DNA of 64,000 bases from Elusimicrobia bacterium GWA2_61_42 (GTDB taxonomy: Bacteria > Elusimicrobiota > Elusimicrobia > Elusimicrobiales > UBA9959). The position numbers and the translations under genes were made by a program. This document shows, piece by piece, positions 10,439 to 18,252 of this stretch. Each line of letters opens with the position of its first letter. Positions within the stretch are counted from its first letter, which is position 1. A model generated the notes under the pieces. The model worked only from the letters and a program-made list of their open reading frames with translations, ran no database searches and had not been told where the DNA came from. The DNA is taken from assembly GCA_001799615.1 (NCBI GenBank), contig MGTU01000008.1, positions 124,001 to 188,000 on the forward strand, in the 5' to 3' direction.

Positions 10439-10897
10439 TTACAGGTGCTTGAACAGGTTCGCCATCTCTATGGCCGAGACCGCGGCTTCGGCGCCCTTGT
10501 TGCCGTGCTTGACGCCGGCGCGCTCTATGGCCTGCTCCAGCGTGTCGGCTGTGATCACGCCGAAAGCCACCGGCACCTTGTGCTTCATGGAAACGGCCGC
10601 TATGCCCTTGGCGGTTTCCTGCGCCACGAAGTCGAAGTGGGGCGTCTCGCCTTTTATGACCGCGCCCAGGCAGATTATGGCGTGGTAGCCGCCGGGAGCC
10701 AGCTTTTCGCAGACCAAGGGGATCTCGTAAGCGCCAGGGGTCTTTACCACGGTGATGTCGCCGTCCGAAGCCCCGTGCCGTTTAAGCGAGTCCACGGCGC
10801 CCTCCAGCAGGCGCCCGGTGATAAAGTCATTGAACCGGGAGACCACTATGGCGAATTTCAGCTTGCCGGCCGTCAGGCCGCCTTCGATAGTTTTCAT
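10439..10897 (-). CDS. ribH: 6,7-dimethyl-8-ribityllumazine synthase
   Basis: RibH condenses the RibD product with 3,4-dihydroxybutanone 4-phosphate and usually assembles into pentamers or capsids. The 152-aa protein has the family motifs [18 protein letters not shown] near residue 20, [17 protein letters not shown] near residue 50 and [19 protein letters not shown] near residue 78 with the catalytic His. Nine bases lie between the ribBA stop and its ATG, and the leader GGAGAATAAC gives a good Shine-Dalgarno. Confidence 0.95.
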   Translation of the reverse strand: MKTIEGGLTAGKLKFAIVVSRFNDFITGRLLEGAVDSLKRHGASDGDITVVKTPGAYEIPLVCEKLAPGGYHAIICLGAVIKGETPHFDFVAQETAKGIAAVSMKHKVPVAFGVITADTLEQAIERAGVKHGNKGAEAAVSAIEMANLFKHL

Positions 10898-10906
10898 GTT
10901 ATTCTC

Positions 10907-12124
10907 CTATTTTCCGCGAACCGCTCCTATAAGATGTCCCATCTTCATTTCTTTGGTCTTCAGATAGCGGGCATTGTGCTTATTGGGATCGATGATAAGC
11001 GGCACCCGCTCCGTTATCTTCAGGCAGTAACCGCCCAGGCCCGCCAGCTTGCGGGGATTATTGGTTATCAGCCGCAGGCGCTTCAGGCCCAGGTCGCATA
11101 GGATCTGCGCCCCTATGCCGTAATCCCGCAGGTCGGCCGCAAAGCCCAGCGCCTCATTGGCGGTAACGGTGTCGTAGCCCTTGTCCTGCAGTTCATAGGC
11201 TTTTATTTTATTGGCCAGCCCTATGCCTCGGCCTTCCTGGCGCATGTACAAAATAACCCCGGAACCTTCCTTCGCAATAAGGCGCATGGCCGCGTGCAGC
11301 TGCGGCCCGCAGTCGCAGCGGCGCGACCCGAACACGTCGCCGGTAAGGCATTCGGAGTGAACGCGCACCAGGGCGGGGTCCCCGATCTTCCCGAGAGTAA
11401 GGGCCAGATGCTCGAGCCCGGTCAGGCGTTCCTTGTAGACGGCCATGGCAAAAGTACCGTACTCGGTGGGCAGGGTGGACTCCGCCGCCTTTTCCACAAG
11501 GCTTTCATTAAGGCGCCGGTAGGCGATCAGCGCGGCGATAGTGCCCAGCTTAAGGCCGTGCCGCGCCGCGAAGCGCGCGAGCTCGGGCAGGCGCGCCATG
11601 GTGCCGTCGGGATTCATGATCTCGCAGATGACGCCGGCGCCCGTGAGCCCCGCGAGCCGCACCAGGTCCGTGCAGGCCTCGGTATGGCCGGCGCGGGCCA
11701 GCACGCCGCCGGGGCGGGCCTTGAGGGGAAAAATATGACCCGGGCGCGTAAGGTCTCCGGGGCCGGAGGCGGGGGAAGCAAGGACCTTGAGGGTGCGCGC
11801 CCGGTCCGCCGCCGAGATGCCGGTGGTGACGCCTTTGGCGGCGTCCACCGAAATAAGCCAGTTGGTCTTGTACGGGTCGGTGTTTTCCCGTTCCATCTGG
11901 AACAGGTTCAGCGCGGCGGCCCGGGCCGCTTCCAGCGGGGCGCAGATGAGCCCGCGGCCGTACTTGGCCATGAAATTTATGCTGGCGGGGGTGGCGAACC
12001 TGCCGGCCATTACCAGGTCGCCCTCGTTCTCGCGGGCTTCGTCGTCGGTAAGCACTACCAGGCGCCCCAGCCTGATATCTTTTATGATGTCTTCTACCGG
12101 CGAGAACTTGATTTGTTTTTTCAT
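10907..12124 (-). CDS. ribBA: bifunctional DHBP synthase / GTP cyclohydrolase II
   Basis: RibBA makes both precursors of riboflavin. The N-terminal DHBP synthase domain (about 1-205) has DDEARENEGDLVMAGRF; the C-terminal GTP cyclohydrolase II domain (about 210-400) has the zinc motif CLTGDVFGSRRCDCGPQL and RQEGRGIGLANKI. A longer open frame starts at 12205, but that would place coding sequence over the terminator hairpin. ATG 12124 (MKKQIKFSPVEDI) fits the family N-terminus, giving 405 aa. It is the first gene of the operon and is controlled by the FMN riboswitch. Confidence 0.95.
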   Translation of the reverse strand: MKKQIKFSPVEDIIKDIRLGRLVVLTDDEARENEGDLVMAGRFATPASINFMAKYGRGLICAPLEAARAAALNLFQMERENTDPYKTNWLISVDAAKGVTTGISAADRARTLKVLASPASGPGDLTRPGHIFPLKARPGGVLARAGHTEACTDLVRLAGLTGAGVICEIMNPDGTMARLPELARFAARHGLKLGTIAALIAYRRLNESLVEKAAESTLPTEYGTFAMAVYKERLTGLEHLALTLGKIGDPALVRVHSECLTGDVFGSRRCDCGPQLHAAMRLIAKEGSGVILYMRQEGRGIGLANKIKAYELQDKGYDTVTANEALGFAADLRDYGIGAQILCDLGLKRLRLITNNPRKLAGLGGYCLKITERVPLIIDPNKHNARYLKTKEMKMGHLIGAVRGK

Positions 12125-12153
12125 AAAAAAACCCTGAAGTTGATCTTCAGGGC
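12125..12153 (-). terminator. intrinsic terminator of the FMN riboswitch, also covering the ribBA ribosome site
   Basis: On the minus strand CCCTGAAG, loop ATCAA, CTTCAGGG and seven T residues run directly into the ribBA ATG. The 8-bp stem is perfect. The 3' arm ends in AGGG seven bases before the ATG, the only Shine-Dalgarno candidate, so the hairpin would both end transcription and hide the ribosome site. Confidence 0.88.
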
Positions 12154-12233
12154 TTGTAGCGGAAGCATTGCGGCCGGCGACGGCGGTCAGCCGGCGGCTG
12201 ATCACAGGTCACTGAGCGCAAATCGCTTCCCTG

Positions 12234-12353
12234 GTTCTTCTTTCATCCGGACTTTACCGTCGACCCTGGAATTTCACCAGATCTGCCCGCGAACTCGGCC
12301 GCGGGCTTGCGGGTTATACCGCCGGTGGGGAATCTCGCCCCGCCCTGAAGAAC
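12234..12353 (-). promoter_or_regulatory. FMN riboswitch (RFN element) upstream of ribBA
   Basis: The minus strand shows the RFN consensus blocks in order: GGCGGGGCGAGATTCCCCACC, then CGGCGGTATAACCCGC, AAGCCCGCG, GGTGAAATTCCAGGG, TCGACGGTAAAGTCCGGATG and a closing GAAGAAC. Stem P1 is GTTCTTC (12347-12353) with GAAGAAC (12234-12240). CTTCAGGGC (12342-12350) is perfectly complementary to GCCCTGAAG, the 5' arm of the terminator (12145-12153), which gives a clear antiterminator. FMN binding should hold P1 closed and let the terminator form. Confidence 0.95.
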
Positions 12354-12371
12354 TGAAAAAAGTTTAGCAAA

Positions 12372-15300
12372 TTACTGACAGGGATTAACACCTCCGGCGC
12401 CCATGGCCGCCCAGCCGCCCCGCGTCGCCGCCGTGGAAACGCATAAGCTCATCAGGGTCGAGTTGCCCACGACCTGGCCGACCCCGGAAGGGGTGACGGT
12501 CCTGAGCGTGGCGGTGTCTATCCAGCGCGGCACCCAGAACCCCTGGGCGGTGAACGTGGATTTGTCCACGCCGGAACCGAACTGCGCGTCCCCGTTCACG
12601 TCCAAAGCGGCCTGCGGAGCTTCGGTGCGGATACCGACCTTGTACTGATGCACGTTGGCCGGGTCGATCAGGAAGGCGTAAGCCGTCGAGATCTTGAAAG
12701 TATTGAACGTATACCCCGCAGGATGCGTATCGTCGTACCCCCAGGCGAAAGTGCCTTTAGCGTCTGTATCGAGAAAGCTGTTGTAACCGCCGGCGAACCC
12801 GTAGGAGCTGAGAGCTACGTTGTACGCGCCGCCCGGGATCACGGAAGCCCTCCCGGTCAGGTAATTATTCTCGCCCGCGGCGACAACGCCGTCCATCCCC
12901 TGGGCAACGTTGTTATGCCCGCCGCCGATCAGGGAATACAGGCCGGCGACCGCGTTGTTGAAACCGCCGGTCACGGTGGATTCGCTGGCGGTGGCGCTGT
13001 TCCTGTTGCCGAAAGCCACCGAATAGCTGCCCACCGTATCCCATTCGGTGCCATTGACGGCTCCGGCCCTGATGGCGGCCAGCGAAGGGACCCACATGAA
13101 CCGAGTACCGGCCCCGGTCATCGGCAGGCTGCCGCCGGTGCCGTCGGCCAGGATAGTGCCGTTGGAAACCTCCAGCCGCGCCCGCGGATTTGCGGTGCCC
13201 ATGCCGATCCAGGCCGGGCCGGTGCTGACGTACAGCACGGCGCTGGCGTGGTCCGGGCCTACCAGGAAACTGGACGCCACGTGCATCCTTTCCTTGGGCG
13301 TCCCGGTGCTGATGCCCACCGAATTGGTGGTGGTGGAAATGTACATTATCGGGCTGGCCAGGGACGGGCCCACCAGCATATTCGACATTACATGGAATTT
13401 CTCCTGCGGAAGAGTCGCGGCCGTTGTACCGATGCCGAACCTCCACAGGCCGGCCCTGTCATTGCCGGTTATCCTGAAGGCCTCGTCGCCCCCGGCGATA
13501 TCCTCCGTATTCGTCTTATAGATCAGGTCCCTGTTGTTCGCCAGCATGCCCAGCGCGCCTTTAACGCCGTTGGTGTCGTCGCCCCAGCTTATGTAGGAAT
13601 TGGCCGCGCCCTGGTTGATATGAAAGCGCAGGGCTACGGGAGAAGTGCCGTCCTTATTATCGAGACGGGCGTTGCCGCGCACGTGCAGGTCGGCCGCCGG
13701 GGTAAACACCTGGCCCACCGCCAGCATGGCGTTCACGTAAGTGTTGGAGGTAAAGACCACCGCGCCGTAAGTGCTGTCGGACCTGGCGGCTATGGAGGAA
13801 ATGTCCACCTGGACCGGCAGGCCGCCGGCCGAGATATTAGTGATGCCCGCGCCGTCGCCGAAAAAGCCGCCCTGGGCGGTTATCGAAGAGACCGCCACTA
13901 TGCCGCCGTTCACGTAGAACTTGCGGTCCGGCGTCGTCGAACCTACGCCTACGCGCTGGGTAACGGTGCTGACATAGAGTATGGGGGTAGCGCCGGCGCT
14001 GACCAGCATATTGGCCCCCACATGGAACTTTTCGGTAGGGATGATCCCTATGCCGAATTTCCAGGAAGCCCCGTTCGTTTCATCCATGTCGGTTTTGATA
14101 CGGAAAACCTCCGTGCCGCCGCCCGCGCCGTCGGGGCGGGACCCCATGGCGCGAAAGGCGAAATCGCGGGTCAGGTTGGGCAGATACCCCATAGCTCCCA
14201 TCGTGCCCATAGCGCCGTCGCTCCAGTAAATATAGCCGGGGCCGTTCTGGGATTTCATGTGAATATTGGAAGAGACGTCGGCGTTGTTGTTGGTGATAAA
14301 TATCTGCTTATAAACGGTGAGAGGGGAGGAAGGGTCGGAAACCTGTATGCCGACGTTGCCGGCCGTAGAAACGGCGAAGCTGTAGGTGCCGGCGTCGGCC
14401 GCGGTAGCCACCGTCAGGGCATAGTTGTGGGCGCCCATGGAAATTATCGTTACGCTGGACGGGGTAATCGTCAGGTTGCCGGACATGGTGTCGCCGGCCT
14501 TGAGCAGCTTGGTCGCGTCCGTGCCCGTTACCGAGGTAAGTTTGGAACCGTTGCCTATGAAATACGGCGCGACCACGGCGCCCGCGTTCACCCTGATGCC
14601 CGTCGCCGTATCGATACTGAAGCTGGTGGCCGGGTCCGCGGAGCCGTTAGTGCCCCAGAACGTGGCGGAACCGATATACACGGAATTAAAACTGCCCGAG
14701 CCGCTGGCGCTGACGCTGTTGGAGTAAAGCCCGCCCTGCGCCGTTATGCTGGAGCTGGCGATGATCCCTCCGCCTACGGTAAGGCGCGCCTGGTAAGCGG
14801 CGCCGCCCAGGGCGGTATTGCCCCCGAACACGGAAAGGGTAGAGAGGCCCACGGAAAAAGCGTTGCCCGTGACGGTAAGGGTGGAATTTGCCAGCGTCAG
14901 CTGCCCGCTCATGGTATCGCCGGCCTTCAGCACCTTGCTGCCGTCCAGCGTCACCACGTTGGTCAGGCCGCTGCCGTCGCCGTAAAACCTGGTAGCGGAG
15001 GCGTACCCTATTACGTAAACGTGGCTGCTTACCAGGATACCGCCGGGGAACAGCGAGGCAAGAGCGGGAGATGAGGAGATAGTAACGCCGTCCAGGAGCT
15101 TTATCCTGGGGGTATTTATACCGTCCGCGGGCAGGGTCAGGGCCCCCGTCATGGTGTCGCCGGCCTTGGCGACTATGCCGGTCAGCGTCGAGCCGTCGCC
15201 GTAATAGCGGTTGCCGTAAACCTGGCCCAGGCCGTTCACGCGGAACACTGCCGCGGTGCCGGTAGAAAGAATAAGCAGGCTGCCGGTATCGCCGATGGCG

Positions 15301-16121
15301 CTGGACACATGCAGCCGGGCCAGCGGCGGGTTGCTGTACTCGCCTATGCCCACGTTGCCGGTGTTCTTATTGAAGAGGTGCGGCCCGTTCACGTCCCACT
15401 GTTCGCTGGCGGCCGCCTTATACTGGATAGAGCCGTCGGGGAAGCGGAAACCGCAGGTAGCGTCGAGGGAACAGGCGGGGAAGGTGCCCTTGCTTTCCAC
15501 CATGCCCGCCACCGAGAGCTGCTGGCCCGGGGAGATATTACCCACGGAAATGCCGCCCAGCACGAAAAGATTGGTGGAAATAGTAATAGCGCCGTTGCTG
15601 GTAAAAGGGAGGGCCGCTATAGTATCGGCCGCGAACACCGGCGTGCCGGCGGAAGCGGTGGAAGCGTAAAGAGAGTTGAAAGAGAAAGGGGAAGCCTGCA
15701 GGCGGATGCGCGGGGTCATGGCCTCATAGGTGCCGCTGCAGTTGCCGTCCGGGTCTACCTGGATCTCCAGCCACAGGTTCTGGTTATTTATGAAAGTCGC
15801 GGGCAGGTCGCCGCTGATATTCGGCCCCGAGCCTATTTCCACGTCGTAACGGCCTTTATTTACCGCCACGTTGCAGCGCGGGTCGGTGAACTGCACGGCA
15901 CCGCCGGTGGCCGCGTTATAAATGACAAAATTTATGTCCTGGGGAGTTTCCACCGGCAGGCTGTTGCCCTTGCTGAGCAGGAAGCCCTGGTAGTTTATGC
16001 TCTGCGGGATGCCCGCAAAAGCCGGCCGCGGGGTTACAGCCGCGATCCCGGCAAGAAGCAGAAGCAAGGCCGGGAGAAGCCTCACGGGAGAATAGCGCAG
16101 TTCGTTCTCAAAAGCCTTCAT
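12372..16121 (-). CDS. large exported fibre/adhesin-like protein, 1249 aa
   Basis: A signal peptide (about 1-36, ending RPAFA) precedes a conserved-looking N-terminal domain (IPQSINYQGFLLSKGN) and a long low-complexity body. KAGDTMSG/KAGDTMTG recurs at least four times, next to RFYGDGSGLTNV-like units. These resemble phage tail-fibre and collar repeats. Near residues 1055-1150 are YadA-head-like repeats (SVAFGNRNSA, STVTGGFNNA, YSLIGGGHNNVA). Two Cys lie near the C-terminus. No beta-barrel anchor or gliding-type C-terminal domain is present. A strong GGAGGAAC site precedes ATG 16121, 14 bases after the Fn3 gene. Probably a surface fibre; partner and ligand unknown. Confidence 0.8.
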   Translation of the reverse strand: MKAFENELRYSPVRLLPALLLLLAGIAAVTPRPAFAGIPQSINYQGFLLSKGNSLPVETPQDINFVIYNAATGGAVQFTDPRCNVAVNKGRYDVEIGSGPNISGDLPATFINNQNLWLEIQVDPDGNCSGTYEAMTPRIRLQASPFSFNSLYASTASAGTPVFAADTIAALPFTSNGAITISTNLFVLGGISVGNISPGQQLSVAGMVESKGTFPACSLDATCGFRFPDGSIQYKAAASEQWDVNGPHLFNKNTGNVGIGEYSNPPLARLHVSSAIGDTGSLLILSTGTAAVFRVNGLGQVYGNRYYGDGSTLTGIVAKAGDTMTGALTLPADGINTPRIKLLDGVTISSSPALASLFPGGILVSSHVYVIGYASATRFYGDGSGLTNVVTLDGSKVLKAGDTMSGQLTLANSTLTVTGNAFSVGLSTLSVFGGNTALGGAAYQARLTVGGGIIASSSITAQGGLYSNSVSASGSGSFNSVYIGSATFWGTNGSADPATSFSIDTATGIRVNAGAVVAPYFIGNGSKLTSVTGTDATKLLKAGDTMSGNLTITPSSVTIISMGAHNYALTVATAADAGTYSFAVSTAGNVGIQVSDPSSPLTVYKQIFITNNNADVSSNIHMKSQNGPGYIYWSDGAMGTMGAMGYLPNLTRDFAFRAMGSRPDGAGGGTEVFRIKTDMDETNGASWKFGIGIIPTEKFHVGANMLVSAGATPILYVSTVTQRVGVGSTTPDRKFYVNGGIVAVSSITAQGGFFGDGAGITNISAGGLPVQVDISSIAARSDSTYGAVVFTSNTYVNAMLAVGQVFTPAADLHVRGNARLDNKDGTSPVALRFHINQGAANSYISWGDDTNGVKGALGMLANNRDLIYKTNTEDIAGGDEAFRITGNDRAGLWRFGIGTTAATLPQEKFHVMSNMLVGPSLASPIMYISTTTNSVGISTGTPKERMHVASSFLVGPDHASAVLYVSTGPAWIGMGTANPRARLEVSNGTILADGTGGSLPMTGAGTRFMWVPSLAAIRAGAVNGTEWDTVGSYSVAFGNRNSATASESTVTGGFNNAVAGLYSLIGGGHNNVAQGMDGVVAAGENNYLTGRASVIPGGAYNVALSSYGFAGGYNSFLDTDAKGTFAWGYDDTHPAGYTFNTFKISTAYAFLIDPANVHQYKVGIRTEAPQAALDVNGDAQFGSGVDKSTFTAQGFWVPRWIDTATLRTVTPSGVGQVVGNSTLMSLCVSTAATRGGWAAMGAGGVNPCQ

Positions 16122-16135
16122 AGTTCCTCCGGGAA

Positions 16136-17758
16136 TCAGCGTATCACCGCTACCGTACCGTTATAAACCGTGCCCTGGGCCTCTATCTGGTAGATATAGA
16201 CGCCGCCGGGAACTACCTGCCCGCCCGACTTGGCGTCCCAGCTGAGCGCGTTGCCTACCGGGCCCGCCGCCATCACGGCCACCAGCGCGCCGCGCATGTC
16301 GAAGATCTTGCCCTTCACCTGCTTGTCCTGCGGGTTGTCGAAAATAAACACCATGGTATCATTTTTACCGTCGCCGTTTGGGGTTATCAGGCGGTTGCTC
16401 AGCCCGGCCCGGTCCGCCGCGAAGCCGCCGCTGCGCTCGGTGGTCCTGAGCTGGTAGCGGCCCAGCAGGGTGGTGTCCAGCTGTACGCTGCGCTCCGCGT
16501 CGTTGACGCGGCCGTACATCTGCATCCAGCGCGACCCGTTGTAAAAGTACATGCTCAGGGCCTTGGCGTCGGTGGCCGCGGAAGGAACGATGACCCCGCC
16601 CGCCTTGCGGTAAAAGAGCTTGAGCACGCCGTTCTTGGTAAGTTTGAAGGAATCGTCGGGCTGCAGGCCGCCGCGGTAGGCCCTGAAGCTCACCGACTTT
16701 ACCACGCGCCCGGCCAGGTCCTCGGGGTTGGTGGTGATCTCCACGCTGTAGGCGTCCATGGGGTCGTTTGACTCCGAGAAGAAAGACCCCGTGGCGTCCG
16801 CGGGGACTTCCAGGATGCTCTGGTTGTCCGGCGCCAGGAAGTACAGGCTGCCGGAAACGCTGTCGCGGGCGTAAGAAGGGATGGAGGTGCCGGCCTGGTT
16901 GATGGCGCGCGCGTGGTAGTAGTATTCGTCGCCCTCGCTGATATTGTCGGTCCAGGTGAAAGTGTCGGAGGAAACCTCGGCCAGGAACTGCCACTCGGCG
17001 TCGGCCGGGGCCGTGGCGCGGAACACCTGGTAGTTCTTCACTTCGTAGGGAGAGGTAGGCGAGAAGCGGTCGTTGAACCCCACGCGGTTCTGGTAGCCGG
17101 CGGGGGGGATCCAGGTCATCTTTACCGCCGGGCCGTCTATCATCACTATCTTGAAATTCATAGGGGCCAGCGGCACCAGGGCGAAGGACGCGGCGGCGTT
17201 GGACAGCTCCGAGCGCAGCTTATGGGTGTTGAGAGATTCCAGGGCGAAATAGTAGGTAGTGCCCGGATTGAACCCTTCTATGATCCTGGTCTCGGAGGCC
17301 CCGGCCGCCAGCGGCACCCAGTCCTGCGCGTAGGAATTCGCCGCGTAAAAAGCTTCGTCGGTCCTTATGAAGGCCGCGGTGCTGTGGCGCAGCAGGTAAT
17401 AATCCACCGCGCCGCTGGGCCGGCTGACGTCCACGGAAGGCGCGGTAAAAGTAACCTTTATGCTGTGGCTGGACACGATGACTACCTGCATGTCGCCTAT
17501 GGGCGCGGGCTGGGGGAAAAAGGCCAGTTTGCCGGCGCGCTGCGAGAAGCTGTCGGAGTTCTGCGTCGAGACGGCGACTTCCTGCAGGCTGCCGTTCATA
17601 ACGAAATTGGAGGAGATCATGGCGGCCGAGCCGAAGCCGTAGATGCCGCTGGTATCGGCGAAGCTGGCGGAATTCAGTTTGGCGGCGCAAAGCGGAGCCG
17701 CGGGCAGCCAGGCCGCCGCGAGGAGGAACAGAACCCGCGCTTTACCTTTAATAGTCAC
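16136..17758 (-). CDS. exported Fn3-domain protein with gliding-type C-terminal domain
   Basis: The 540-aa protein has a signal peptide (about 1-25) and two fibronectin type III-like domains (about 90-190 and 195-300; PGTTYYFALESLNTHKLRS and GDEYYYHARAINQAGTS). A beta-rich region follows, then a C-terminal domain (about 455-540) containing NRLITPNGDGKNDTMVF and GGVYIYQIEAQGTVYNGTV. That domain is of the CHU_C/FlgD-like class found on type IX-secreted or gliding proteins. The start is GTG 17758 with no Shine-Dalgarno; a TATAAT box ends six bases upstream, suggesting a leaderless message. It leads a two-gene operon with the fibre protein. Confidence 0.82.
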   Translation of the reverse strand: MTIKGKARVLFLLAAAWLPAAPLCAAKLNSASFADTSGIYGFGSAAMISSNFVMNGSLQEVAVSTQNSDSFSQRAGKLAFFPQPAPIGDMQVVIVSSHSIKVTFTAPSVDVSRPSGAVDYYLLRHSTAAFIRTDEAFYAANSYAQDWVPLAAGASETRIIEGFNPGTTYYFALESLNTHKLRSELSNAAASFALVPLAPMNFKIVMIDGPAVKMTWIPPAGYQNRVGFNDRFSPTSPYEVKNYQVFRATAPADAEWQFLAEVSSDTFTWTDNISEGDEYYYHARAINQAGTSIPSYARDSVSGSLYFLAPDNQSILEVPADATGSFFSESNDPMDAYSVEITTNPEDLAGRVVKSVSFRAYRGGLQPDDSFKLTKNGVLKLFYRKAGGVIVPSAATDAKALSMYFYNGSRWMQMYGRVNDAERSVQLDTTLLGRYQLRTTERSGGFAADRAGLSNRLITPNGDGKNDTMVFIFDNPQDKQVKGKIFDMRGALVAVMAAGPVGNALSWDAKSGGQVVPGGVYIYQIEAQGTVYNGTVAVIR

Positions 17759-17877
17759 GCTTTAATTATATCCGGCCCGTGCGACTAAAATATTACAAAG
17801 AGATTGCGATATTCCGGCGTTAAATCCACAAATCCGTAATAAAATAGTCACAATTGAAAAGTAGAATTGTCCTGTAT
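17759..17877. promoter_or_regulatory. divergent promoter region with -10 boxes hard against both start codons
   Basis: This AT-rich 119-bp gap separates the Fn3 gene (-) from the small C-terminal-domain gene (+). On the minus strand TATAAT lies at 17765-17770, six bases before GTG 17758. On the plus strand TAGAAT lies at 17862-17867, ten bases before ATG 17878. Neither gene has a Shine-Dalgarno. No convincing -35 is visible. Confidence 0.55.
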
Positions 17878-18252
17878 ATGAAACTTCGTACCGCCATCTC
17901 GCTCACGGCCGCGGCGCTGCTGCTCGCGCCCCTGGCGGCTTTATGTTCCTCGTCGGGGCTGGGCGAATCCAGGGTGCTGAACAGGCTGGTCACGCCCAAC
18001 GGCGATAACCGCAACGACACCTTCGTCTTCCGGTGTTATAACCCGCGCGACGCCGCGGTGGAGGCCAAGATCTACGACCTGGCGGGCAGGGAAATAGCCA
18101 TTATGCGGCTCAAGAGCATAGGAACCACCGACTATTTCTACAATTACGAATGGAACCCCAACTCCGGCGGGCACCATCCCGGGGGCGTGTATATTTACCA
18201 GGTGCGGGTGGAAACCAAGGTCTATAAGGGAACAGTAACAATAATAAGATGA
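17878..18252 (+). CDS. exported stand-alone gliding-type C-terminal domain protein
   Basis: This 124-aa protein is a signal peptide (about 1-24) plus a single domain. RLVTPNGDNRNDTFVF and GGVYIYQVRVETKVYKGTV align closely with the last 85 residues of the divergent Fn3 gene (RLITPNGDGKNDTMVF, GGVYIYQIEAQGTVYNGTV), so the two are paralogous domains facing each other across one promoter region. TTG 17854 would extend the frame but ATG 17878 starts a proper signal peptide. Its stop overlaps the PorV-like gene by four bases. In Bacteroidota such domains are type IX sorting signals on larger cargo; a domain with nothing attached suggests a structural subunit or decoy. Confidence 0.8.
   Translation: MKLRTAISLTAAALLLAPLAALCSSSGLGESRVLNRLVTPNGDNRNDTFVFRCYNPRDAAVEAKIYDLAGREIAIMRLKSIGTTDYFYNYEWNPNSGGHHPGGVYIYQVRVETKVYKGTVTIIR

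Noticed and set aside
12648-15074. 808-aa open frame on the plus strand opposite the fibre protein gene
   Set aside because: The minus-strand frame has a signal peptide, repeats and a strong ribosome site. The plus-strand frame is a compositional shadow rich in Gly, Arg, His and Val with no domain.
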